Of a stretch of 64,000 bases of DNA, positions 47,444 through 57,862 are shown piece by piece (within the stretch, counting starts at the first letter, position 1; the number at the start of each line of letters is the position of its first letter). The position numbers and the translations under genes were made by a program. Origin of the DNA: Vibrio sp. Of7-15 (GTDB taxonomy: Bacteria; Pseudomonadota; Gammaproteobacteria; Enterobacterales; Vibrionaceae); contig NZ_JAKRGH010000022.1 in NCBI RefSeq assembly GCF_022347565.1, forward strand, positions 1-64,000. The letters are read 5' to 3'. The notes under the pieces are model-generated. The model was not told the origin of the DNA. It saw nothing but the letters and a program-made list of their open reading frames with translations, and searched no databases.

Positions 47444-50400
47444 ATGACGCAGGGTTGGATTGTTGTTCCCGTGTCGTTGGCATATTTAGGGTTACTGTTT
47501 TTAATTGCTTGGTATGGTGATAGGCAAACACAATGGCTATCACGTTATCGGCCTTGGATTTATAGTTTATCGGTGGCGGTGTACTGTACCTCATGGACCT
47601 TTTACGGCACGGTAGGCCAAGCCAGTAATAACCCTTGGTCATTCCTTCCTATCTACCTCGCCCCTATTTTGGTGTTTGTGTTTGGTTGGCGTTTTTTGGC
47701 CCGCTTGATCTTGATTGCCAAACGGGAGCATATTACTTCCATTGCCGATTTTATTGCCGCTCGTTATGGAAAGTCACAAGGACTGGCGGTGGCCGTAACC
47801 GTGATTGCGGTGGTGGGGATCTTGCCTTACATTGCCTTGCAGTTGCGAGGGATCACTATGGGCCTAGAGCTGGTGGCCCCCAATTTAGCTCAAGATTTTG
47901 GTTATGAAGAAGAGCACATTTCGTGGTTTGTTGGCGCGGCCTTAGCGGTGTTTACCATGTTATTTGGTACGCGCCATATTGATACCACTGAGCATCACCG
48001 CGGCATGATGATGGCGGTGGCGTTTGAATCTTTAGTGAAGTTGGCTGCTTTTTTGATTGTCGGTAGCTTCATTGTGTTTTTGGCGTTGAGTGAGCCTTCG
48101 GTGAATTTTAGCCAGATAGCTGCGCAGACTTATCAATCCCCTAATATTGCCACGTTGATCATTCATACCATTTTGACCATGGCAGCCATTGTGTGTTTGC
48201 CTCGTCAGTTTCATACCACAGTGGTGGAAAATGAACGAGCCCAAGATTTACACACGGCGCGTTGGGTATTTCCAAGCTATTTGCTATTGATGGGCATTTT
48301 AGTGCTGCCTATCGCATGGGCAGGGCAGGGCTTGTTGAGTGGCAGTATTCCGGCTGAGTCTTATTTATTGAGTGTGCCTTTATCGGTAGGTGCTGACGAC
48401 ATTGCGTTGATTGCTTTTTTAGGGGGAACTTCCGCCGCCAGTGGCATGGTGATCGTGTCTACCATTGCGTTGGCGATCATGGTGTCGAACGATTTGGTGC
48501 TGCCTTTGTTGTTGCGCCGCGTAAAAATGTCGAATCGTAATTTCACACAGTTTTCCGGTTTGTTGCTGAATACTCGCCGCGCCTTGATCGTTTTGTTACT
48601 GGCGGCGGCATGGGGCTTTTATCAAGCTTTAGGCACCATCAGTTCTTTATCGGTGATTGGCTTGTTGGCCTTTGCTGCAATAGCTCAATTTGCGCCCGCT
48701 CTGATTGGTGGCTTGTATTGGCGCTATGGCAACCGAAAAGGGGTGTACGCTGGGCTGTTAATTGGTTTTGTGATTTGGCTAATCACCTTAATGAGCCAAA
48801 CAGGAATGTTGGCGGGCACGGCCGATAACAACTTGCTACTTTGGTTGGTGACGCCACCAGACTGGCTGGCGAATTTAAATCTGAAATCGTCGGACTGGGG
48901 AATGGTGCTGAGTCTTGCTGCTAATACTGTGGCGTACATCTTTGTTTCAATGACAACCCATTCTAGCTTGAGTGAACGCTTGCAAGCTGCTGCCTTCGTG
49001 GGCACCCCTCTTCCTGAAAATGAAGATGTTAGCTTATACCAAAGCCGTGTGACGGTGGCGGAGTTGGAAATGCTGGCATCACGCTTTGTGGGACGTAAAC
49101 GCGTACGCCAAGCCTTTCGGTTGTTTTCTCAGCAAAATCAGCAAGAGCTGTCACCTCAGCAGCAAGCCAGCTCTGCGCTGATACGCCATACTGAGCGAGT
49201 GTTGGCAGGGGTGTTTGGGGCATCTTCTGCCCGTCTGGTTTTGGCATCGGCGCTTCAAGGGCGGAACATGCAGCTGGAAGAGGTCGCTACCATTGTGGAT
49301 GAAGCTTCGGAGCTGTTTGATTTTAGCCGAGGATTATTACAAGGCGCGATTGAGCATATTAATCAAGGTATTGCGGTAGTCGACAAGCAGCTAAGATTGG
49401 TGGCTTGGAACCAACGTTACTTAGAGCTGTTTACCTTCCCAGCAGGATTGATCCAAGTCGGTCGACCCATTGCCGATATTATCCGTCATAACGCAGAAGC
49501 CGGGTTATGTGGTCCAGGCGATCCGGAAATACACGTTCAGCGCCGTGTTTTGCATTTAGAGCGTGGAACGGCTCATACTTCTTCGCGTATTCGTCCTGAT
49601 GGCCGTGTGATTGAAGTGCAAGGTAACCCGATGCCGGGAGGGGGGTTTGTGATGAGCTTTACCGACATCACCGCCTTTAGGGATGCCGAGCAAGCGTTAA
49701 AAGAAGCGAATGAAAATTTGGAAGCTCGGGTATTAGAACGAACACAGGAGTTGGAATCCCTAAACAGCCGATTGGTTCATGCTACCCAACGTGCAGAGCA
49801 TGCTTCTCAGTCGAAGAGTCGTTTTTTAGCAGCGGTAAGCCATGATTTAATGCAGCCTTTAAATGCCGCCAGATTGTTTGCCTCTTCATTGTCAGAAGTG
49901 GCCAAAGATGATGAAACCCAAAAGATGTCTGGTCATATTGAAAGTGCGTTAGGGGCCGCAGAAGAGCTCATTGGTGACTTGCTGGATATCTCTCGTTTAG
50001 AAGCTGGCAAGTTAGATTTAGCCATGGCTTCTTTTCCGTTAAATGATGTTTTAAATAACTTGGCGGCTGAGTTTGGGGTGTTATCACAGCAGCAAGGCAT
50101 TGAGTTCCATGTTGTGCCATCGGATGTGGTGATCTTTTCCGACCCTAAGCTGCTCCGACGGGCCATTCAAAACTTCTTAACGAACGCATTTCGTTATAAC
50201 CCGAAAGGCAAAGTGCTGTTAGGAGCAAGACGGGTGGGAGAGCAAGTTCGTATTGAAGTTTGGGATAACGGTGTCGGGATCCCAGAAGATAAGCAATCTC
50301 ATATCTTTGAAGAGTTTACTCGGGCGGATCAAAGCCACGCCGATCAAGGGTTGGGGCTAGGCCTCGCCATTGCCCGTGGTATTGCCCGAGTGTTGGATCA

Positions 50401-50896
50401 TCAAATTGAGCTGCGTTCATGGCCTGATCGTGGCACCGTGTTCTCTATTCAGGTGTCAAAAGGGCAGTTAGAACAACGTTCAATACCAGTACCTTCAGAG
50501 CCAAATGCCAATTTACCTCTGGCTGGATTACGAGTGCTTTGTGTGGATAACGAGCCTGAAATCTTATTGGGTATGGAAACTCTACTAAAGCGCTGGGGTT
50601 GTGAAGTAAAAACCGCAGAAGACTTAATGCAGAGTATGAATGCGCTAGAAAACGGTTGGGTTCCACAAGTGGTGTTCAGTGATTATCACTTAGCGAATGA
50701 TCAAACGGGCTTACAAGTGCTTCAGCAATGCAGGTTACGCTTAGGTAATAACTTCCAAGGCGTGGTGATCAGTGCTGATAGAACCAATGCGGTGCTAGAT
50801 GGCATTAGTCAAAATGGTTTTGGTTACATTTCAAAACCCGTGAAGCCATTAAAGCTCAGAACGGTACTGAACAAAGTGTTGGCGGAAGTGGAATAA
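47444..50896 (+). CDS. crbS: Hybrid sensor kinase with SLC5 transporter domain, CrbS-type
   Basis: 1150 residues. Residues 1-500 form about 13 membrane segments of a sodium/solute symporter (SLC5/SSS) fold with YSLSVAVYCTSWTFYGTVGQ. A STAC linker and a PAS domain (about 640-740, DKQLRLVAWNQRYLELF) follow. The HisKA phosphorylation site is His800 in AVSHDLMQPLNAARL. The ATPase domain has GVGIPEDKQSHIFEEF and GLGLGLAIARG. A C-terminal receiver has Asp1080 in FSDYHL. In V. cholerae, CrbS with the regulator CrbR switches on acs for acetate use (recalled). AAGGAGAC precedes the ATG. The actP genes are convergent just downstream. Confidence 0.93.
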   Translation: MTQGWIVVPVSLAYLGLLFLIAWYGDRQTQWLSRYRPWIYSLSVAVYCTSWTFYGTVGQASNNPWSFLPIYLAPILVFVFGWRFLARLILIAKREHITSIADFIAARYGKSQGLAVAVTVIAVVGILPYIALQLRGITMGLELVAPNLAQDFGYEEEHISWFVGAALAVFTMLFGTRHIDTTEHHRGMMMAVAFESLVKLAAFLIVGSFIVFLALSEPSVNFSQIAAQTYQSPNIATLIIHTILTMAAIVCLPRQFHTTVVENERAQDLHTARWVFPSYLLLMGILVLPIAWAGQGLLSGSIPAESYLLSVPLSVGADDIALIAFLGGTSAASGMVIVSTIALAIMVSNDLVLPLLLRRVKMSNRNFTQFSGLLLNTRRALIVLLLAAAWGFYQALGTISSLSVIGLLAFAAIAQFAPALIGGLYWRYGNRKGVYAGLLIGFVIWLITLMSQTGMLAGTADNNLLLWLVTPPDWLANLNLKSSDWGMVLSLAANTVAYIFVSMTTHSSLSERLQAAAFVGTPLPENEDVSLYQSRVTVAELEMLASRFVGRKRVRQAFRLFSQQNQQELSPQQQASSALIRHTERVLAGVFGASSARLVLASALQGRNMQLEEVATIVDEASELFDFSRGLLQGAIEHINQGIAVVDKQLRLVAWNQRYLELFTFPAGLIQVGRPIADIIRHNAEAGLCGPGDPEIHVQRRVLHLERGTAHTSSRIRPDGRVIEVQGNPMPGGGFVMSFTDITAFRDAEQALKEANENLEARVLERTQELESLNSRLVHATQRAEHASQSKSRFLAAVSHDLMQPLNAARLFASSLSEVAKDDETQKMSGHIESALGAAEELIGDLLDISRLEAGKLDLAMASFPLNDVLNNLAAEFGVLSQQQGIEFHVVPSDVVIFSDPKLLRRAIQNFLTNAFRYNPKGKVLLGARRVGEQVRIEVWDNGVGIPEDKQSHIFEEFTRADQSHADQGLGLGLAIARGIARVLDHQIELRSWPDRGTVFSIQVSKGQLEQRSIPVPSEPNANLPLAGLRVLCVDNEPEILLGMETLLKRWGCEVKTAEDLMQSMNALENGWVPQVVFSDYHLANDQTGLQVLQQCRLRLGNNFQGVVISADRTNAVLDGISQNGFGYISKPVKPLKLRTVLNKVLAEVE

Positions 50897-50921
50897 GACA
50901 AGTGTAGAGTGGTCGTAAAAT

Positions 50922-50955
50922 AAAAAAGGATTGGCGATGAGGCCAATCCTTTTTT
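50922..50955. terminator. Bidirectional terminator between crbS and actP
   Basis: Perfect 14-bp stem AAAAAAGGATTGGC / GCCAATCCTTTTTT, 6-base loop, between convergent genes. Confidence 0.95.
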
Positions 50956-51007
50956 ATTATGCATTGCTTATATTATTTGCTGTTGAAGCTTTGGGTTACC
51001 GATGGGA

Positions 51008-52711
51008 TTAATGCTCGTGCGCTTCACCAGCACCTTTAGGGTAACGAATCGATTCAACCATTTGTTGGACATCTTCAGGTACTTCAGCCGTGAATTTGTT
51101 CACAACAATCGACACTACAAAGTTCAGACACATACCTAGTGTACCAATGCCTTCTGGGCTGATACCGAACCACCAGTTATCAGGTGTGCTCGCTGCTGGG
51201 TTGATGAACTTGAAGTAAATGATGTAAGCCGTGGTGAAGACGATACCTGCCAACATACCTGCGATAGCACCTTCTTTGTTCATCTTCTTATAGAAGATAC
51301 CCAAGATAATCGCAGGGAAGAAAGACGCTGCTGCTAAGCCGAAGGCAAAGGCCACTACTTCTGCCACGAAACCAGGTGGGTTAATGCCTAAGTAACCAGC
51401 ACCTATGATGGCCACGGCGGCACCGATACGTGCGGCTCGAAGTTCTTCTTTATCCGTCATGTCTGGTTTGAAGCTCTTTCTCAACAAGTCATGTGATATG
51501 GAGGTTGAGATCACCAGTAGTAGACCCGCAGCGGTTGATAGTGCAGCGGCTAGGCCACCTGCTGCCAGTAAAGCAATTACCCAGTTTGGTAGGCTTGCTA
51601 GCTCTGGTGAAGCCAGTACGATGATGTCACGGTTGATGCTAACTTCGTTACGCTCATCACCCGAGTAGAACATCTTGCCATCGCCATTTTTGTCTTCCCA
51701 ACCAACAAGACCAGTGCTTTCCCAGTTTTGGTACCAGCTTGGTGCTTCGGTTGCAGCAACGCCTTGTTTGTCTGGACCATTTAGGGTTTCAATCATATTT
51801 ACACGAGCAAATGCCGCAATAGCCGGAGCCGTTGTGTATAGGATTGAGATAAATACAAGAGCGTAACCTGCTGATACACGTGCATCAGAGACTTTTGGCA
51901 CGGTGAAGAAGCGAATGATGACGTGTGGTAAACCAGCCGTACCCACCATTAGAGCGGCACAGATGAAGAAGACATCCACCATGCTCTTGGAGCCGTCGGT
52001 ATAGGTATTAAATCCGAGCTCTGCCGATAGGCCATCGAGTTTGTCTAGCATGTAGGTTTCAGAGCCCGTTAAGGTTGAACCAAAACCAAGCTGAGGAACT
52101 GGGTTACCCGTCATCATGAAAGAGGTGAAGATGGCAGGAACCATGAAAGCGAAAATAAGCACACAGTACTGAGCTACCTGCGTATAAGTAATGCCCTTCA
52201 TGCCGCCCAATACTGCGTAGAAGAAAACAATACCCATACCGATGATGATGCCGAGGTTAATATCTACTTCTAGGAAGCGAGCAAATACCACACCCACACC
52301 ACGCATTTGACCTGCTACGTAGGTAAACGAAACGAAGATGGCGCAAAAGACAGCTACCAAACGTGCAGTTTTAGAGTAATAACGGTCACCGATGAAATCC
52401 GGCACCGTAAACTTACCAAATTTACGGAGGTAAGGAGCAAGACAAAGAGCCAGCAGTACGTAACCACCAGTCCAACCCATCAGGTACACACTACCGTCGT
52501 AACCGATGAAGGAAATAATACCAGCCATAGAGATAAACGATGCAGCCGACATCCAGTCAGCGGCCGTTGCCATCCCGTTGGCAATAGGGTGAACCCCACC
52601 GCCTGCTACATAGAATTCACTGGTTGAACCCGCACGAGCCCAAATTGCGATGCCAATATAAAGAGCAAAGGTGATACCAACTAATATAAACGTCCAAGTT
52701 TGGATATCCAT
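51008..52711 (-). CDS. actP: Cation/acetate symporter
   Basis: 567 residues of the sodium:solute symporter family with about 13 membrane segments: WTFILVGITFALYIGIAIWA at the start, GGGVHPIANGMATAADWMSA and the GMKGITYTQVAQYCVL core. ActP imports acetate and other short acids for Acs. It follows the DUF485 gene by 11 bases, the same pairing as yjcH-actP in E. coli. Confidence 0.94.
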   Translation of the reverse strand: MDIQTWTFILVGITFALYIGIAIWARAGSTSEFYVAGGGVHPIANGMATAADWMSAASFISMAGIISFIGYDGSVYLMGWTGGYVLLALCLAPYLRKFGKFTVPDFIGDRYYSKTARLVAVFCAIFVSFTYVAGQMRGVGVVFARFLEVDINLGIIIGMGIVFFYAVLGGMKGITYTQVAQYCVLIFAFMVPAIFTSFMMTGNPVPQLGFGSTLTGSETYMLDKLDGLSAELGFNTYTDGSKSMVDVFFICAALMVGTAGLPHVIIRFFTVPKVSDARVSAGYALVFISILYTTAPAIAAFARVNMIETLNGPDKQGVAATEAPSWYQNWESTGLVGWEDKNGDGKMFYSGDERNEVSINRDIIVLASPELASLPNWVIALLAAGGLAAALSTAAGLLLVISTSISHDLLRKSFKPDMTDKEELRAARIGAAVAIIGAGYLGINPPGFVAEVVAFAFGLAAASFFPAIILGIFYKKMNKEGAIAGMLAGIVFTTAYIIYFKFINPAASTPDNWWFGISPEGIGTLGMCLNFVVSIVVNKFTAEVPEDVQQMVESIRYPKGAGEAHEH

Positions 52712-52722
52712 GACGACCCCTC

Positions 52723-52989
52723 TTAATCTTCCTGTACATTAAATTTTTTGTCGAGCGCATTCATGCGAGCAACATAGATAAAGATCAGGGCGACAAAGGT
52801 GTAGATCGAACCTTGTTGTGCAAACCAGAATCCCAGTTTGAAACCGCCAATCTGAATAGTATTCAGCACATCAACAAATAGAATTCCTGCTCCGTATGAG
52901 ACTAGAAACCAAATTGCGAGTAACGAGCCCATAATGCCTAGATTTTCCTTCCAGTAGGCTTGCGCATGTTCTTTAGATTCGAACGCCAT
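52723..52989 (-). CDS. DUF485 membrane protein (YjcH-like, ActP partner)
   Basis: 88 residues from the ATG at 52989, which has AAGGAG at 6 bases; the ATG two codons earlier abuts that site, and the longer open frame (to 53073) is rejected. Two hydrophobic segments (about 25-45 and 55-75) flank a short loop. DUF485 proteins accompany SSS acetate transporters and are encoded directly upstream. The exact role is not known. Confidence 0.88.
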   Translation of the reverse strand: MAFESKEHAQAYWKENLGIMGSLLAIWFLVSYGAGILFVDVLNTIQIGGFKLGFWFAQQGSIYTFVALIFIYVARMNALDKKFNVQED

Positions 52990-53086
52990 CGCCATCTCCT
53001 TTGTGTTTATGTTATTCGTTAAATAAATGTTACGAGAAAACATTAGCAATGAAAGAAAAAGAAAACAGTGCAACTTTAGTCGAGGA

Positions 53087-53121
53087 ATAAAAGCGAAAAT
53101 CGCCCGAAATTGAGCGATTTT
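53087..53121 (-). terminator. marC terminator
   Basis: On the minus strand AAAATCGC pairs with GCGATTTT, 10-base loop, followed by CGCTTTTATT, about 55 bases past the marC stop. Confidence 0.75.
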
Positions 53122-53175
53122 GTGAGGTGAGCTTATTTTTAACTATGTTAATTAAATGTTGCTTTGGACGAAGGT

Positions 53176-53808
53176 CTAACTCATGAAATAGAAATTTTTG
53201 ATCCCGCTTAGCAGGTTATTGACGGCCACAGACGCCAGGATTAATCCCATGATTCGGCTGATGATGGCAGCCCCCACATGACCGATGTATTTTTGAATTT
53301 TGTTGGCACCCAGCATCAACAATAAAGTGATCAATAACACCGTGATAACCACGAGGGTGGTAATGGCTTGATCGACAATGGCGTAACGATTGTTATCAGT
53401 CAGCATGACGACGGCCATCATGGCACCAGGAGAGGCAATAGAAGGGACTGCCAATGGGTACACAGCAAGGCTACCTAACTCTGAGTGCTGAACTTCTTTT
53501 TCACTCAGTTTGCATTCTTCATCCACTTTGCTTTCACCGAAGATCATCGTCAGTGCAAACAGCAGTAATACCAGCCCACCAGCGGCTTGGAATGCAGGCA
53601 GTGGGATTTGCATTGCCTCTAATAACAGTTGGCCGACAACAATAAAGAACAACAAAATGCCTGTTGCAATGGCGGTGGCTTTGAGTGCCACCAAGCGACG
53701 TTGTTTGGCATTAAGGTGGCTGGTTTGAGACAAATAAACAGGAACTGAACCAATAGGGTCAACTACTGCCCACACGAGAACAAATTGGGTAATTAAGGCA
53801 CTAAGCAA
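53176..53808 (-). CDS. MarC-family integral membrane protein
   Basis: 210 residues with six membrane segments, beginning ITQFVLVWAVVDPIGSVPVY and containing YPLAVPSIASPGAMMAVVML. I place the start at the TTG at 53808: AAGGAG lies exactly 6 bases upstream, whereas the TTG opening the longer frame lies before that site and has none of its own. MarC/YchE proteins were once linked to multiple antibiotic resistance, but that role was not upheld; the function is unknown. Confidence 0.85.
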   Translation of the reverse strand: MLSALITQFVLVWAVVDPIGSVPVYLSQTSHLNAKQRRLVALKATAIATGILLFFIVVGQLLLEAMQIPLPAFQAAGGLVLLLFALTMIFGESKVDEECKLSEKEVQHSELGSLAVYPLAVPSIASPGAMMAVVMLTDNNRYAIVDQAITTLVVITVLLITLLLMLGANKIQKYIGHVGAAIISRIMGLILASVAVNNLLSGIKNFYFMS

Positions 53809-54054
53809 AAAGAACTCCTTCAATGACAGTCGTGAAAGGTAACGTGGTTTTATTTAAGGTATGAAGTGTTTATTACTTATCTTAGCAATAAATCATTATC
53901 TATTGGCGAATTTATAGAGAAATTTTGTTTTTTTTTATGTCTATTCTTTACAAATAAGGTGTTGCTATCAAAGAGGTTAGAATAGGTTTTCTGTTTATAG
54001 GTAAGTGCTGGTATTAATTAGAGGGGGAGTCTATTATTTTTCTATTTTAAAGGA

Positions 54055-54083
54055 AGGTATTAGCACCCTATGTGCCAATACCT
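54055..54083 (-). terminator. Candidate crbR terminator
   Basis: On the minus strand AGGTATTGGCAC pairs with GTGCTAATACCT (one G-T pair), 5-base loop, then TCCTTT. The stem is strong but the T run is weak; it lies 17 bases past the stop. Confidence 0.65.
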
Positions 54084-54099
54084 AATGAACTTATCTTAA

Positions 54100-54732
54100 T
54101 TAAGCTACGTCGATTTGTTGCAGCAAAATGACCGCTTGGGTACGGTTTTTAACTCCAAGCTTTCGGAAGATGGCCGTCATATGGGCTTTAATGGTGGCTT
54201 CGGAGACATTTAAATCATAGGCGATTTGTTTGTTGAGTAGGCCATCAGACAACATGCCCAGTACCTTATATTGCTGAGGCGTGAGGGTTGCTATCTTCTC
54301 TGCCAATTCGGAACAAGCTTGATCGTTTTCGATCACGCCTTCAGGGAAAAAAGAATCGCCATTGAGTACTTGGTTGAGCGCAGAGACGAGAGCCCTCATA
54401 TCACTTGATTTAGGAATGAAACCAAACGCACCGTGGCTTTTGACTTGAGAGACCACACTGGATTCTTCACTGGCCGATACCACCACAATCGGAAGATCGG
54501 GATACTGGGATCGCAAGTGAATTAAGCCAGACATTCCATTGGCTCCTGGCATTTTTAAATCGAGTAATAGCAGGTCGATTTCTGGGTCTTTTTCTAACAA
54601 GCTGAGTAAGCTGTCGAGAGAGTCTGCTTCCAGCAAATTTGCCCCGCTGATCGCCATATGAACAGATTGAAATAAAGCGTTGCGGAACAGGGGATGATCA
54701 TCAGCAATAATAATGGTGTAGTTAGCGTCCAT
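54100..54732 (-). CDS. crbR: LuxR/NarL-type response regulator, CrbR-like
   Basis: 210 residues from the ATG at 54732; the longer frame begins at a TTG and adds a non-homologous Asn/Gln-rich leader. The receiver domain has acidic Asp11/Asp12, phospho-acceptor Asp58 in LLLLDLKMPG and Lys at about 107 (FIPKSSDMR). The C-terminal helix-turn-helix is LTPQQYKVLGMLSDGLLNKQ followed by IAYDLNVSEATIKAHMTAI. It is the natural partner of the sensor kinase at 47444-50896 and would activate acs. Partner assignment rests on context and recalled V. cholerae biology. Confidence 0.85.
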   Translation of the reverse strand: MDANYTIIIADDHPLFRNALFQSVHMAISGANLLEADSLDSLLSLLEKDPEIDLLLLDLKMPGANGMSGLIHLRSQYPDLPIVVVSASEESSVVSQVKSHGAFGFIPKSSDMRALVSALNQVLNGDSFFPEGVIENDQACSELAEKIATLTPQQYKVLGMLSDGLLNKQIAYDLNVSEATIKAHMTAIFRKLGVKNRTQAVILLQQIDVA

Positions 54733-54965
54733 GTCGTTCTTATTCTCATTATTGTGTTGATTGACGGTAGCATTTGCCGTTTTAGCGGGCAATTTTATTC
54801 GCCTAAAGTCTGAGCCTTCTCTCTTTAATTATGCAAACAATAGAACGGGATTATGATAATAGGGTGATGATAGAAGTTCGACGTTTGTCGAGGTGAACAA
54901 ATGATACATTTACTGAATGTAAGAAGGCAGCAGAGGTACGATGAGTTCCTCTGCTGTAAGGTAGT

Positions 54966-56825
54966 TTATTGAACTAATTTGGCGTTTTTAAGGTGTTGAA
55001 TAAAAGGTTCGGCTTTCATAAAACCCGTTAAACGTGCGTTGTCGATTTTATTGCCATTGGCATCCCAAAAGTCGATGGTGGGTAATCCCAGTACATCCAG
55101 TTCTTGCAGCAAGGCGATGTCTTCTGGGGCGTTGTTGGTGACATCCGCTTGTAGCAGAACGAAATTGGCGAGCAAAGGCTCAACCTCGGAATTATGGAAG
55201 GTGTATTTTTCAAATTCTTTACACGCTACACACCAGTCGGCATAGAAATCAAGCAGCACAGGTTTATTGGCTGCTTTGGCCGCTGCCAGTTCCGTATTAA
55301 GCTCGTTTAAATCGGCGATCCGTTTAAAGCTGACCGCCGTTGTTTGGTTGGTTCCTGCCGCTGGTGTTGTGCCATTGGCGGAAACATTGGTGTGTTGGTT
55401 GAGCAACGGTTGTACGGAAGCAATCACACCTAAAATCGCAATAATACCGATCAGGCTGCGTTTCCAGCCCAGCTCCATCGCACTTTGTAGGTGGTAGACC
55501 CAACCAAAAGCCACAACTCCCAGTACAGCCCATAGGTATGGAATGATGTGAGGCGGTAAAATACGTTCCAGTAAAAAGACAGGCACGGCTAGCAAGACGA
55601 AACCAAAGAAAGTTTTGACGTGGTTCATCCAGTTGCCTGCTTTTGGCAGTAGTTTATTACCAAACATAGCGGCAAGAACTAATGGAATCCCCATACCGAT
55701 GGCCAATGCGTATAATGCGATGGCACCCGTCATTAAATCGCCACTTTGTGCTACATAAATCAGTGCCCCAGACAATGGCGCGGTGGTGCAGGGTGAGCAC
55801 ACTAGACCCGAAATGGCACCCATGGTGAATACGCCCGCTAGGCTCCCTCCTTTTTGTTTGTTACTTAACCCGTTAAGCCAAGTTTGCACGCTACTTGGTA
55901 ATTGAATGGTGTAAAGGCCAAACATAGAAAGAGCGAGAGCAACAAACAAAATACTTAAGCCAATCAGTACATAAGGGTGTTGTAGTGCCGCTTGAAATTG
56001 CATGCCTGCAGAGGCCACAACCAAGCCCAATAAGGTATAAGTAAGCGCCATGCCCTGAATGTAGACAAAAGACAGCTTAAAGGCTTTACCGTGGCTTAAT
56101 TTTCCGCCGCCCAATACGATTCCGGTCAGAATTGGGTACATTGGCAGTACACAAGGGGTGAAGGCAAGCCCCACACCTAAGGCTAAAAACAGTAATGGAG
56201 TCCACCATTGTGTACCTAGGTTATCGGCAAGCTCTTGTTGCTGTGTTTGTAGCTGAGGAGCTTCAGTGGTGATGTCCTGTCTTGCTGTTGCTGTTGCTGT
56301 GGTTTGATTTGGTTGTGCGCCGCCAGATTGTGTCTCTTCTGCTGCTTGGGTGTAACTGCTCGCTGCGGTGAGTGGTGACAGAGGCACTTTTCTGATCTCT
56401 GGTGGGTAGCAGAAGCCTGCTTTTGCACAGCCTTGATATCTTACAATCAGCTCGGCATTGTCATCAACTGACACCAAAGGCACCGTTACGGTTAATGGCT
56501 CGGTGTAAATGTTGACCTGACCAAAAAACTCATCTGTATACGGTTGGCCTTGGCGCATTTCGATATCACCAATTTGGGCATTGGTGGCACTGACAGACAG
56601 TTGGTGCTGATAAAGGTAATATTCGGGTTTGACTTGCCAGTCGAGATAGAGGCGATCCCCTTGTTGGATAAAGTTAAAAGGGAAAGCTTCATCCACCATC
56701 ACAAATTGAGGTTCATTGTTACTTAACCCCGGCAAGTTAAAAGCAGCCCGTGCGGGAGTGAGTAGATTACTCAGTATTAAAGCCACCAGCAGCAACCAGT
56801 GGGAAAAGCGAAATTGTTTGGTCAT
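54966..56825 (-). CDS. dsbD: Thiol:disulfide interchange protein DsbD
   Basis: 619 residues from the ATG at 56825 ([20 protein letters not shown]), which starts a signal peptide ending PARA; the longer frame from a GTG is rejected. The periplasmic alpha domain has the Cys pair in [15 protein letters not shown]. The membrane beta domain has [10 protein letters not shown] and [14 protein letters not shown]. The gamma thioredoxin-like domain has [14 protein letters not shown] (Cys near residues 531 and 534). DsbD passes electrons from thioredoxin to periplasmic DsbC and DsbG and to cytochrome c maturation. It precedes the crbR-type gene on the same strand after 233 bases. Confidence 0.96.
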   Translation of the reverse strand: MTKQFRFSHWLLLVALILSNLLTPARAAFNLPGLSNNEPQFVMVDEAFPFNFIQQGDRLYLDWQVKPEYYLYQHQLSVSATNAQIGDIEMRQGQPYTDEFFGQVNIYTEPLTVTVPLVSVDDNAELIVRYQGCAKAGFCYPPEIRKVPLSPLTAASSYTQAAEETQSGGAQPNQTTATATARQDITTEAPQLQTQQQELADNLGTQWWTPLLFLALGVGLAFTPCVLPMYPILTGIVLGGGKLSHGKAFKLSFVYIQGMALTYTLLGLVVASAGMQFQAALQHPYVLIGLSILFVALALSMFGLYTIQLPSSVQTWLNGLSNKQKGGSLAGVFTMGAISGLVCSPCTTAPLSGALIYVAQSGDLMTGAIALYALAIGMGIPLVLAAMFGNKLLPKAGNWMNHVKTFFGFVLLAVPVFLLERILPPHIIPYLWAVLGVVAFGWVYHLQSAMELGWKRSLIGIIAILGVIASVQPLLNQHTNVSANGTTPAAGTNQTTAVSFKRIADLNELNTELAAAKAANKPVLLDFYADWCVACKEFEKYTFHNSEVEPLLANFVLLQADVTNNAPEDIALLQELDVLGLPTIDFWDANGNKIDNARLTGFMKAEPFIQHLKNAKLVQ

Positions 56826-56929
56826 GATTGTTATGTCTACGGTAAATGGGGTGTCAGCATGGTTATTGAGACCAGCCCTTAGTGACTTTAGTTTCACAAG
56901 ATAGCTTTGTTTATTGTATAGAAGTGGCG

Positions 56930-57838
56930 CTATGGATTGTTATTGTACTGTAAGTGTTCACGAACAAAATCCGTAAAACACTTTATATGCGTCGGGATAT
57001 AACTTAAGCGCTGATAAAGCATATAAATAGGCCGAGGTGGTGAGTACCATTCTGGCATCATGGTTTCTAATTGTGATTGCTCTAATTCTTGGATCACCAT
57101 ATAGCTGGGTAAGCACGCGATACCAAGCCCACTGATACTGGCTTGCTTTACACTGTTGAGATCGGCAATCGCTACCTTAGGGGGCGAATTTACCCATACA
57201 GTTTGTTGGCCACAGGTCAGTGCCCAATCAAACTCAGGTACTGTTGCCAAGCGTGAATGCTGATTAAGTTGCTCTGGGTGATTGGGTTTTCCGTATTGTG
57301 CTAAGTAGCTGGGCGAGGCAATTAAAATACGATGAGACGTGCCCACTTGGGCGGCGGCAAAATTAGAGTCGGGTTGTTGTCCGACACGGAACACTACATC
57401 ATATTGTTCTGAATTGTAATCGTGATGCTGATTCGACAGTTGGTGGATGGATAAGGTGATGTCTGGGTAACGTGCCAAAAACTGATTAAAAATGGGCATC
57501 AGCTGGTAGGTGAGTAAGCCCACTGGGGCAGAAACGCGCAGCGCACCTTGGGGCGTTTGGCTATTATCATGCAGTTCAGCGGTGGCTTTTTCCAATTCAT
57601 CGAACAGAGGTTGGCAGCGATCAACGTAGTTTTGGCCAAGAGGAGTCAGGGCGACATTGCGGCTGTCTCGGATCACTAATTGGCTGTCTAAAGTCTCTTC
57701 TAAACGCTGAATCCGACGGCTTAATGTGGCGGGGGGAATGTCTAGCCATTGGGCGGCAGAACGAAAACTACCTTGTTGTGCGATTGCAATTAAGTTTTTT
57801 AGATCGTCTAACTTCATCTCATTTTTGCAACGCTGCAT
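56930..57838 (-). CDS. LysR-family transcriptional regulator
   Basis: 302 residues from the ATG at 57838 (AGAGG 10 bases upstream); the ATG at 57817 ([14 protein letters not shown]) is where the fold begins but has no site, so the start is not certain. The winged helix reads [20 protein letters not shown], and the effector domain follows with [18 protein letters not shown]. It is of the AaeR/DmlR-like group, often tied to aromatic or organic acids. No divergent target gene is present: 360 non-coding bases with two hairpins lie upstream. The target is unknown. Confidence 0.85.
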   Translation of the reverse strand: MQRCKNEMKLDDLKNLIAIAQQGSFRSAAQWLDIPPATLSRRIQRLEETLDSQLVIRDSRNVALTPLGQNYVDRCQPLFDELEKATAELHDNSQTPQGALRVSAPVGLLTYQLMPIFNQFLARYPDITLSIHQLSNQHHDYNSEQYDVVFRVGQQPDSNFAAAQVGTSHRILIASPSYLAQYGKPNHPEQLNQHSRLATVPEFDWALTCGQQTVWVNSPPKVAIADLNSVKQASISGLGIACLPSYMVIQELEQSQLETMMPEWYSPPRPIYMLYQRLSYIPTHIKCFTDFVREHLQYNNNP

Positions 57839-57862
57839 ATCGCTTTTGCCTCTATTGTTCAT

